A stretch of DNA of 64,000 nt. Source: Pseudevernia furfuracea (Eukaryota > Ascomycota > Lecanoromycetes > Lecanorales > Parmeliaceae). Made by a program: the position numbers and the translations under genes. Below are positions 45,755 to 54,514 of the stretch, piece by piece. Numbering within the stretch: position 1 is the stretch's first letter; each line of letters starts with the position of its first letter. The stretch lies in the NCBI GenBank assembly GCA_022315425.1, contig JAIUPT010000033.1, positions 62,001 through 126,000 on the forward strand. The letters run 5' to 3'. The notes below the pieces were generated by a model. That model was not told the origin of the DNA and searched no databases. It saw only the letters and a program-made list of their open reading frames with translations.

Positions 45755-46705
45755 ATGAGAGACAAAAGAGAGCTCTCTATCCGAGGACCTAACCGCAGAG
45801 GTCCAAAAGCTGTTCAAGACTATGACGAGAGAACACCCCAGCGTAAATCAAAGATCGCCGGTTCTCAAGATGATAGAATTGGAGACATTCCACAGCCAAG
45901 ACATCGATCAATGGCCATCGGCCCTCACGAGAGAGGTAGAGACGGTGACAGCACCTCCTATCATTACCGAGGTCGCTCTAGCCATGCCAGCAAACCCTTG
46001 TCGTCGGAGGAAGCCCAAAAGGCCCTACATACTCTCCTTATGCACGTGAAAGGCACTATGTCATTCTTTGCCAATTTCAAAGAGGAGTACCAACGGGAAG
46101 TTCGTGGTATTGAGGCATACGCCGGCCAGACCATCCTGGAGAAGCTGTGGGAGCGCAAAACCATGACTAACGACAGCAAGGGTCGGTCGGGCAAGGATCG
46201 TTCCAAAGACGATGGCGTCGGCTTACATTCTGGGTTCGATGACGCTTCAACTCAGCTTTGGAATAGTCTCAAAGATGCATATAAAGGTGCTATATCTCAT
46301 CCTTCCGGTCAAAACGACAGCATGACTAAGAAGCTGTACGCTGCTATAAATGATGTCGGCGGATTGCTCACGTCAGTTCGGAGTAAATCTCATGAAATGG
46401 ACAGTCTGGTCAATGAATTAAAGCTGCTCGAAATGATGCTAGAACTCGGCGGTGCTGCGACGACGTCTCATAACGACAGAGCGAAGCAACGGCCTAGGGC
46501 CTATGCTGCTGGTAACGGGAATATGAGGAACTCTAGCCCGGAACATGACGATGCACGGTACGGAGCAATGGGCGAGGATAGCGGTAGTGAGGATAATGGC
46601 CAGCATGATGAGCAGTATGGTGAGCATTCGGAGCGATCCGGTGGAAGGGAGGAGATTGAAGTTGGCGATGATGAAGAAGGTCAAGGTCCGTGCCCCACAG
46701 ATTAA
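45755..46705 (+). CDS. Hypothetical protein, helical centre and acidic tail
   Basis: Single open frame of 316 codons from an ATG at 45755. The first 85 residues are basic and arginine-rich; the middle (about residues 85-240) is predicted helical, with EAQKALHTLLMHVKGTMSF, ASTQLWNSLKDAYKGAI and KSHEMDSLVNELKLLEMMLE; the last 60 residues are acidic and glycine-rich. I do not recognise a family. Leading frame and codon use look genuine, and there is no transmembrane or signal segment. Confidence 0.5.
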   Translation: MRDKRELSIRGPNRRGPKAVQDYDERTPQRKSKIAGSQDDRIGDIPQPRHRSMAIGPHERGRDGDSTSYHYRGRSSHASKPLSSEEAQKALHTLLMHVKGTMSFFANFKEEYQREVRGIEAYAGQTILEKLWERKTMTNDSKGRSGKDRSKDDGVGLHSGFDDASTQLWNSLKDAYKGAISHPSGQNDSMTKKLYAAINDVGGLLTSVRSKSHEMDSLVNELKLLEMMLELGGAATTSHNDRAKQRPRAYAAGNGNMRNSSPEHDDARYGAMGEDSGSEDNGQHDEQYGEHSERSGGREEIEVGDDEEGQGPCPTD

Positions 46706-46816
46706 TCCGTCTAGTCGACAACTGACGTGTAATAGGCACTGGTAGTAGTGGTGATGGCAACTGGGATTAGGCCACACTTGGGGAGCATTCTTGCGGTTAT
46801 CGCTCGGTCTATTCGC

Positions 46817-47990
46817 TCAACTCCCAACTCCTGGCCATTCTAGCTTCATGTTAGCTGTGCTCTTAACTAAAAACGAACTGATGACCTACCGAATGTAGTC
46901 CGTTTCTTGTTGGTCTTTGAAACCGTGACTTCATCTCCAATTGCAATCACCTGCCCCGCTGCTGCTCCTTTTAAGAACCCGTAGCGCCCAAAAATCGGGC
47001 TGTACTTGTTGCCTTTATCTACCCTGCGGTCTTTCATCAGCTTCTTGAGTACATTTGCTTCACCAATTCCAGCTTTGCCTGTCGAGTAGTCGACGTTGAT
47101 GCTGACGCATCTTCCGCAGTTCTGTGTCAAGACGATCTCTGTGATCTGATTGACCTCCTTAGTTTTGTTGGCGTTGATTGTAATGCTGCCCCAGTAGTCC
47201 TCCTCGTAAGCTTCTCCGGCACCTGATAGGACGATGTTGGGTCGGAACTTCGTGACGTCCATTTTTGTACCGTCTTGTAGTCTGGAGTCGACATCTCGCA
47301 ATGACTCTTCTGTGACGACGAGGTAGGCGGCAACATCTGCGAAGCTGATGCCTTCTTTTTCCACGTCTTGGCCGGCTATGAGGCTTGGAATACTCGCAGT
47401 GATGGTGGACAGCCATGACTTGCTCGCAGCGCCGCCATTTTGAGCCGCATTGGGAGACAAATTCCCGAGTACCGGGCGTTTGTGCGGGCCAAGGTACGAC
47501 AGCATCACATCATACCCCAAGCACTCAGAAAACCAAGCATTGATCCTCTCAGGCATCTTGTACGCCTTGGTAGGACTCTGGTGCAGTCTCACATCGATCT
47601 CTTCCAAGAGTGCCACGTCAGGCTCCAATTCTATACTCAAGCTCTTGCTCTTTCCATCTGGAGGACTGTAGGTGACTGTGATTGTCCCATTCGAGTCAAT
47701 GCTCTGGAGAAAGAGTACAAGCTCTGGGTAGTACGTGATGGTCATGTTCTCCAAGTTGCCGTTGATGTGGCTTTTAGAACGAGACGAGAATGGTTGGCTA
47801 TTGTGAATTTTGATGAGCATGAATCGGCGGTCGTAGGGAAATCCATTGGAAGAGGCGATGGCTGTTGTGAGAGGGACGCCGCGGAGGGACTTGATGGGGT
47901 AGGTGTAGAGCTGTCGGTGGATGCAAGGTCAGATCATCGCTACTTGTGAGAGAATGCCAAGAGGATGAGAGATACCTGGGTGATTTTCAT
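46817..47990 (-). CDS. MOSC domain protein with N-terminal MOSC beta-barrel
   Basis: Three minus-strand exons: 47990-47976 (only five codons, MKITQ), 47910-46890 and 46839-46817, giving 352 residues. The tiny first exon joins to LYTYPIKSLRGVPLTTAIAS and FPYDRRFMLI, the start of the N-terminal barrel. The MOSC part shows GISFADVAAYLVVTEESL, KFRPNIVLSGAGEAYEEDYW and the NCGRCVSINVDYSTGK motif, whose cysteine is the conserved sulfur- or molybdenum-cofactor-binding one. The last intron (46840-46889, CTAAC branch site) swaps a run-on end for EWPGVGS, the expected C-terminus. Related proteins (mARC and YcbX-like) reduce N-hydroxylated compounds with a molybdenum cofactor. Confidence in family and splicing is high. 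Confidence 0.87.
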
Positions 47991-48123
47991 AGCCGCTATT
48001 GTCCATATACAGCTGCTTGCTGTATTTGTGAAGGGACGGTTGAGCAGCACGAACAGAGAGGGCGGGGCCAATCGTGCTGTTTTGCCAAGCCAACAGTTTC
48101 GAAGCACACTCAGTACAGCGACT

Positions 48124-48245
48124 CGTACGATCCATGTGAGATACTTGATACAGCGAGGACACCAATAAAACCGGCGACATCCCGCTAGGTGAAAAGATCA
48201 ATTGGTGTCCTCGCTGTATCAAGTAGCTCACATCTGGATCGTACG
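48124..48245. repeat. Long inverted repeat (hairpin)
   Basis: The arm 48124-48166 starts CGTACGATCCATGTGAGATA and ends GGACACCAAT. The arm 48201-48245 is its reverse complement apart from one mismatch and a two-base indel. The loop is 34 bases. No gene or protein product explains it. Confidence 0.85.
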
Positions 48246-48399
48246 AGCACGGATTTAACCTTTCGCTCGAGCTTTCAAAAGATACTTTCCATCCGCTCAG
48301 CAATGATATACACCGCCGATTCGCTCCTGATCTCATTCGTGCACTGAAGAGATCCAGATCTGATTTCCTGGTTAAGAAGGACCTCATCCCCATCTTTAG

Positions 48400-49680
48400 A
48401 TGAGCGAAAATGAGCCTTCATTGGAGGATGATTTTCGTGGTGTGGTTCGAAACCCATCATTCACTCCCATCTACCCCCAGAGTCCGATTGGTCTAAACGC
48501 GGGTCCTGGACCCACCATGCGTCCGGCGTTGAAAGATCGCTTTTACATGTCTTCGGTGATACAACTATCTTTTCTAATCTGGATGCACGAAGAGACTACT
48601 CTGACTACAGAGTTAGTTAACAGTATGCGTTCACGCTATGAATCTCAAGTAAGAGGCGCCACTCCTGATCAGACTTTAACGGTATTTTGAGAACATTGCA
48701 GGCTTGCTTATCTCAGACGAGCCAATACCGCTGGGATGGTTTAGTAGCTCTTGTCGAAAGGAGAGTTCCAAGTTCAAGACATTGGTTCCGCCTGGACCAC
48801 AGTCCTTTAAGATTCCTTTCACCAAATCTGCTCCTTGGTACAATGGATTACTTCCACCTGGTACAAAGTCTTCCGGAGGATTGTTTCGTATTGGTGAAAA
48901 ATCAGATGGGTTTTAGTGCCGATTATCGTATGGGGTCATTACATTTTGGGCCTGGCGGTGCTCGTCAAAGACAGTCCAGATGGGGATGTGATTTTCGGAC
49001 GCATTGGAAATCCCCAGATCATTATCAAATGGTCATCAGTTCAGTCATCAGTTCCTATCTACACTACTTTCCAATCCAAGTCTTGGGTGACTGCACCCAC
49101 AATCTATCTACTCGACGCGAGTCTGGAGGTGTTACTCAAAACCGAGCCAGTCGACAGCGAGACTGTGAGGATTGAAGGCCAGAAGTGCCATCGCTTGAAA
49201 GGTTACGGCGCCACCTTCTTGCAAAGACTACTCAACAAAGTGACGTTGGTAGTTGATGGTGATCCTGTTTACGCCGAGGCTGCCAACTTGGCTGTAGCTT
49301 TCGCCATATTTTTATCAAGATCTATGCAGCGAATTCCGGTCAGTGCCGGAAGTATTGGCGAGAAGGAGAGGGAAGTTCCCACCCAGAGCTATCTGGGCAC
49401 GGAAAGCTGGCGCTTGTTTGACTCAAGCAAGTTGTTATTCTCAGGAATCGAGCTCGACAAAGGCGTTATCAACGGTTTTGCCGAGGAACTCCGAGGAGTA
49501 AGCATCGCAGATATGTCTATACCTCGCGGCATCCGTGTTTACCTCAAGAAATCCGAAGTGAGTAAACACAAAATCACGAAGGACCATTTCATTGAAGATA
49601 TCAAACAGGCCGCTTCGTGGGTCTTAACATTTGCGCAGGTTGTTGACGTTGAAGCCCGGGCTGCACTCTGTCATCGTTAA
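48400..49680 (+). pseudogene. Unknown protein gene with two apparent frameshifts
   Basis: Three consecutive frames look like one gene: 48400-48690 (MSENEPSLEDDFRGV...), about 48690-48910 (ISDEPIPLGWFSSSCRKESS, then GPQSFKIPFTKSAPWYNG) and 48916-49680 (VPIIVWGHYILGLAVLVKD to the end). Each switch happens at a run of T (48684-48687 and 48910-48913) without space for an intron. I recognise no family. The last part has no signal, membrane or metal-binding pattern. Either a pseudogene or an assembly with two small errors. Confidence 0.4.
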
Positions 49681-50183
49681 GAAAGCCGCCGCCGTCGACC
49701 CCAGAATCACATCAAACAGGAGGAACCTGACGCGTCTTCGAGAACTTGGCAGAGGAGGGGAGGGATCGTTCCCCCCTAGTGTGTAAACACATTCAGTGCA
49801 TCTTTCGTCGGAGGAACGAATGTAAGCCGTAACACGCACGGATTTTCGAGTACGCCAAACCCAATAAGATGATGAATTAGGTTTAGAAGCACTTGCAGTA
49901 CACCCCCGAGGATCAGATTCCGTGTCGGCATCCACGGTGCGAGGCAGCGGGATTAATCCTGCCCGGTATGATGAGTTTTAAGAATCATACGGCGACGGTG
50001 CATAAGATCTTTTTGCGTGCGTAGACGCCTCCGGCGTGGCTTGCACGTGCAACCTGTCTTTAGAAATGATATGATCCAAGCGTCTTTGAATTGCAGCTGG
50101 ACTGGACCAAATATCAGAAAAGCGGTCTCATCTTATGGTCAAGGCACAAGACTCCGTAGCACTTTGTTTGGACGCGACTTGTC
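49681..50183. other. Intergenic
   Basis: About 500 bases with no supported gene. Confidence 0.45.
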
Positions 50184-50588
50184 TTATCTGTCCTGTGTTT
50201 GGCAAAGCCCGAGCCCAGTCTTTCCGGCTAAGGACTTTAGCAGCGGCGAATTTCCGGAGTCGGTTCTGCGGCGTATTTGTTGTCGTATAGGTCGTTCAGG
50301 GACAGGAGGGACAGGAAGACCAGCAGGACCAGCAGGACCATCACGGCCATCACGGCCGTCATGACCATCAGGCTCAAGAGGTCCAGCAGGGCCAGGAGGG
50401 CCAGGAGGTCCAGCGTCTTGTAGAGGAAACCGTACTTGCATCCTGATCTCCCAATCCGGTTGTACAGTCAACTCCCATAGCTGCGGTAGAATTATAACAT
50501 CTTCAGGTCCGTACAAATCGAATTCGCTAGATCGTATTGGTTGCAGCATTGCAGGACGCTTGTATAAGATTCTCCATTCGCTGCTCAT
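50184..50588 (-). CDS. Ubiquitin-like-domain fragment with collagen-like tail
   Basis: A 134-codon minus-strand frame. Residues 10-55 (SEFDLYGPEDVIILPQLWEL then VQPDWEIRMQVRFPLQ) match the last strands of a fungal ubiquitin-like domain found at the start of many STAND-type or unknown proteins (pattern: ILPxLWExxVxPxWxIxMxM). Next comes a Gly-Pro-Pro/Gly-Pro-Ala repeat of about 45 residues (GPPGPPGPAGPLEPDGHDGR and on), coded by 18- or 9-base DNA repeats (50299-50420). The frame then ends in unrelated residues. The first part of the ubiquitin-like fold is missing, so an upstream exon or a truncation is likely. Confidence 0.45.
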   Translation of the reverse strand: MSSEWRILYKRPAMLQPIRSSEFDLYGPEDVIILPQLWELTVQPDWEIRMQVRFPLQDAGPPGPPGPAGPLEPDGHDGRDGRDGPAGPAGLPVPPVPERPIRQQIRRRTDSGNSPLLKSLAGKTGLGLCQTQDR

Positions 50589-50627
50589 GTCTCGTTCAGT
50601 CGTATTCTATTCCGCAACTAAAGTAAA

Positions 50628-51222
50628 GAAGATACCTACCTTCGCCATGTGTGACAATCTTTTATAAAGGAAAGGTGAAATCTCCTGTCTTTCGAGTTAA
50701 TAAAGATTATCCGATCTCTCTTTCTCTCACAAGATGTGATATTATTATCAGATATTAAAAACTATCTCTCGAACTTTCCACACCAAGCGCCAACTCTACC
50801 TATAAGAAGAATTTTTTTTTCTTAACTTGAGATGAATTTTGACTAGAGGCACACGACGAATAGAATAAGAAATGATTTTTAGCTGAAAGTGATAAGGCTT
50901 CAATCGTATATCACTATAAAACTAAGAAGATACTCTACTCGCCATGTGTGACAATCTGTTATAAAGAAAAGATGAAATCTCCTGCCTTCCGGCTTTATAA
51001 AGATTATCCGATCTCTCTTTCTCTCACAAGATGTGATATTATTATCAGATATTAAAAACTATCTCTCGAACTTTCCACACCAAGCGCCAACTCTACCTGT
51101 CGGGAGGAATTTTTTTCCTTAGGATGAACTTTGACTAGAGGCACACGACGACAAATAGAACGAGAAATGGATTTCTAGCTGGAAGTGATAAGGCTCCAAT
51201 CGTAGACCACTATAAAACTAAA
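50628..51222. repeat. Tandem duplication of about 298 bp
   Basis: Copies at 50628-50925 and 50926-51222 share long identical blocks, for example CTCTCACAAGATGTGATATT and CTCGAACTTTCCACACCAAG. Copy 1 is AT-richer; most differences have A or T in copy 1 where copy 2 has G or C. No gene lies inside. Confidence 0.85.
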
Positions 51223-52943
51223 AGACCCGTTCCGGAATGTAAGGAGGTCGCATCGAGGTACACCATTGCGATTTGGAGGTCCAGTTGTATTAGCTTTATA
51301 TGGTAAAACTTTATGATATCCAAGGCAATAAAATAGGTGGTACGCGGGCTTCACCAATGAGATAAAGTCATCTGCGCGCGCGGCATCTGCGGCCTCTGTA
51401 CCAAATGTCATAGAAAGGCTGAGGTCTTTACAGGAGACTTGCTGGGTTGGCGGACTCCTACTGGGGGAAATAGGTATCTAGTAACCCCCTGCAGCAGACG
51501 GTGTCATAGTGGGGTAAAAAAAAGGCTAGATACAACAGATTGATGCATTATCCTTTCACGGCCGAGTCCTGCCTGGCAAGCACATGGTGTTGGTTCTCAA
51601 CCGCCCATTCATTCGACACAAAGGCTCGAGAATGCCATCTATCGCCTCGTTCCCTTGAGTTTACATCAGGAACCATTGAAGTTACCAACCATGTGAAGAG
51701 GCGTTTGGATTGCCCAGGCAACATCATCACGCGTTGGTATCCTAAGGTACTAAGAATCTTAGTAGAGATATGTAATGAAAAGTAGTAGGTATAGTCTTAA
51801 AAGGCTGATGTACACAAGATCAGGTAACCTGGTGGAAGAGTGGAGTGTCGGTCCATTTTCTTCGGTAGGTGTTGGCATCATAGTCCAGCCCCGAAGCCCT
51901 TGCTTGCCGTTCTTCCTAGGCATAACGCGAGCGGCTTGGCTGACAGGTGTCCTCAGGTTCATCTGCTGATAGTGCCGGTACGAATACAGTATTTCTGCAG
52001 GCGGACGGTTTAGTATTAAGCACGAGGGGTTTTGGTGGGGATCATCACTCGCGCCCCCAACTACCGTCTAAGTAAACCGGTCCACCTGCATCGAGGCACG
52101 CGGTATTCGCTAATACACAAATGTCAAACGTGGCTTAGTAGCGATCACGGCCACTATGTACACCCTTCCCCAGCCAACGTCGCTTGAGCAGAAGATCCTA
52201 ACTCAGGCAGAGAGCATGATTTCGAAGGAGAATCATGGGCCTTTACTGATGCAAAATACGCATTAGATTGTGGAGGAGGGTTGTAGAGCCAAGGGATTTC
52301 TAGTGCAAGTTTTTAGGGGGAGGTACCTATTGCGATCCCAATGTGGGTTGAAACTTCAAATGGACTTAAGTATTCCGAATGAGAACTAGGATATTGCTTC
52401 CGCCGGGTCGTCGTCGCTATCGCATCCATTTTCCCGGTTCTCTGGAGCGCCTTTTTGCAAAGGACTGCATCTAGTCCATTCACTTAAATTCGAGCCGGCG
52501 AGGATCTTTGTTGTCGTAGGACCATTCGCTTCGTCGGCCTACCACTGCTTTGGGATCCAGATCTGTGCTGTCCAACGGGATGATGTTCGTGGTCGGCTGA
52601 TGCAGTGGCGCCCGGGAGACAAATGGTTCCTGGGATAAAGCTCCCAGGCAGCGTCAAGGCTCCTAGGCGTGATCTCCTAGGAGACCATAAACTTCCTGGG
52701 AATGAAATGCGAGCGTTGCGCCGCCATCGTCTGCTGGAAGCATAGTGGTGAAGTTGCGGCGGACCACAACTGGAAGTTGTGGGTGCCGCTTTCTTTTACA
52801 AGAGGACCTTCAGTCTCCTCAATACTTACCTTTCTGCCTCAAGAAGTGGGAAAGCTTCCTGATACGCTCATCGTTCGCCTCCATAGGGCCGACTGACCCC
52901 GCCATCAAGGGACCGTGAGCTTTAGAGTACGTTCGATTGCCGC
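51223..52943. other. Intergenic
   Basis: About 1.7 kb with no credible gene. It includes a cluster of CTCCTAGG/CCCAGG palindromic motifs near 52610-52700. Confidence 0.45.
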
Positions 52944-53650
52944 CAATCTTTGATGTCTTCCTCATCCAGTACCTGTTGGACTCACCACCTCAGCAGACGA
53001 CGGCCCAAAACGCAGGCCCAAACGCAAAGGAAATTGGTGTACCTGCCACTGTCGAAACGTTTTTCACCGGCCCGAACGCTCGTGCTCGGAAGGTCAAGAA
53101 GGTCCGAAAAATTGCTGGAGAAGGACCAGCATTCATTTACGACGCTCGCGGATGAGTAGGGCCTCGAGACGATCTGTAAAGTCTCCAAGGAGCTTCTAGA
53201 TGCCGGTATCTTCAACTCCACTTCAAATGCCGAGACGCAATAATTCCCGGAACTGTTTCGATCCCCCGATAGTGGTTGGGAAAAGGAGCGACTCTTCCCG
53301 ATTTTTGATGCGACCAGGTCTGAATTGGATGCCATGGAAGAAATCATGTCCTTCAGAGGAGGAAGAGGATATTGAAATGTCGCGCGTTCCGGGTCTGAAG
53401 CCTTCGTCATCATACCGTAAGAATGACCTACCTGCCTGCAAAAAAATTCAATGGTCGTACTGAGCGGAGCGTGAAGCGCCCTATCCACCATTAACAGGTT
53501 CCTGCACAACGACATTACCCCCTTACGCCGCCTGCCGCACCGACCCTTTGTCCTCTTCATCTGCCCTACAAGATACAGCATTGGCTTCTCACAATAATCC
53601 AATACATCCTCGAAGAGTGCTACTTCAGTTTTGGGTCCCTGTGGCTCCCA
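52944..53650 (+). pseudogene. Degenerate reading frame of unknown repeat-associated protein
   Basis: A long frame is readable from about 52944 to 53400 only if three stops are skipped: TAG at 53157, TAA at about 53242 and TGA at about 53374. Between them it reads coherently: GLETICKVSKELLDAGIFNS, PELFRSPDSGWEKERLFPIF, RSELDAMEEIMSFRGGRGY. Two of the stops could come from C-to-T changes of glutamine or arginine codons, as RIP or simple decay would give. The family is unknown to me. It abuts the dispersed repeat at 53.7 kb, so it may be part of a repeated element. Confidence 0.4.
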
Positions 53651-53675
53651 GAAGTCCTCAAGGCGAGGTCATGTG

Positions 53676-53825
53676 CCCCCCCGAAGGATGCCCCCCGAAG
53701 AGTGCCCCCGGAAGAGTACACCCTAAAGAGTGCTTTTAGAATGATACCCCTAACAATTATCCTTTGAAAAAGCTTTTTTTATGAATTGAAGAAAAGCTTG
53801 AAAAGGAAAATTTGAGATTTGAAAT
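53676..53825 (-). repeat. Second copy of the element-internal repeat
   Basis: Read on the minus strand, this stretch matches 38809-38935 closely: CTTCAATTCATAAA, TTTTTTCAAAGGATAATT, ATCATTCTAAA, GCACTCT, TACTCTTCCGGGGGCACTCT. The terminal inverted repeat found at 38771 is not recognisable here, so this is a partial or older copy in opposite orientation. Confidence 0.8.
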
Positions 53826-54094
53826 TTGAAATTTGAAATTTGGTTTTTGTTTGTTTCCTTTCGCTAAAAATCATATTGCCTAAGTACTGCTCAAATGAAG
53901 GAAAACTCTCGATAGGCTAAATGATCGTGAAGACACCACTGTCCTAGATATATCTCCATTGCTTGTGAACTTGACATTCAATCAACTTCCCCTCACAACC
54001 TTAAGTATCTCCTGTTCACAGCATCTTAGCTGCCACTCGCTCCCGGCGATCTATCCTTCACAGGGAAATCGCAAGGATGAAGCGTTCAGGAGTC

Positions 54095-54514
54095 TCATTT
54101 CTCGAGACCCTCCTGAAGACCGCCGTGGGTGTAGATGTTGGCACCACGGGGATCGGCCTCACGCTTCTCGAGACCCTCCTGAAGACCGCCGTGGGTGTAG
54201 ATGTTGGCGCCACGGGCCTCACGCTTCTCGAGACCCTCACCAAGACCACCGTGAGTGTAGATGTTGGCCCCACGGGGATCGGCCTCGCGCTTTCCCAAAG
54301 CTTCAATGATGCCTGTTTGGAGGCATGAGTGAGAGGATTCTTTCAAAAAATCAGAGATGTGAACAGGATACACAGAAGCTCGAGTGACTTTCTAACACCA
54401 CAGGTCTTTTCCACTAATCAGGGACTCGCACGACATGAAGACAGGCTGCTTACCGCTTGTGGGGGCGGCGGCTACCGCGGCCGCGAGGGAGGTAAGAATG
54501 ATACTGAGATGCAT
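54095..54514 (-). CDS. Kex2-processed repeat precursor peptide (dikaritin-type RiPP candidate)
   Basis: Two minus-strand exons, 54514-54454 and 54312-54095, separated by a 141-nt intron (donor GTAAGC, acceptor CAG), give a 92-residue protein. Residues 1-20, MHLSIILTSLAAAVAAAPTS, are a textbook signal peptide. After a seven-residue spacer come three tandem units of 22, 20 and 22 residues. Each starts with a Kex2 dibasic site and dipeptidase-type trimming residues (KREA, at residues 28, 50 and 70), contains RGANIYTHGGL and ends GLE; the last unit stops after a lysine. Units are almost identical in DNA. This layout (signal, KR-separated identical cores, aromatic core residue) is that of fungal dikaritin precursors such as ustiloxin's, and also of alpha-type pheromone precursors. 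A UstYa-like gene 2.6 kb away favours a RiPP. The candidate core ANIYTHGG has a tyrosine available for ether or other cross-links. Product and bioactivity are unknown. Confidence 0.8.
54129..54297. repeat. Three tandem repeats inside the precursor gene
   Basis: Three copies of a 60-66-base unit, the middle one lacking six bases (codons for Asp-Pro). Near-identity at synonymous positions suggests recent duplication or gene conversion. Confidence 0.85.

Noticed and set aside
54077..54328. Plus-strand 83-codon open frame over the precursor repeats
   Set aside because: It is the shadow of the 60-66-base repeat; the minus strand has the signal peptide, splice sites and Kex2 sites, the plus strand has none.
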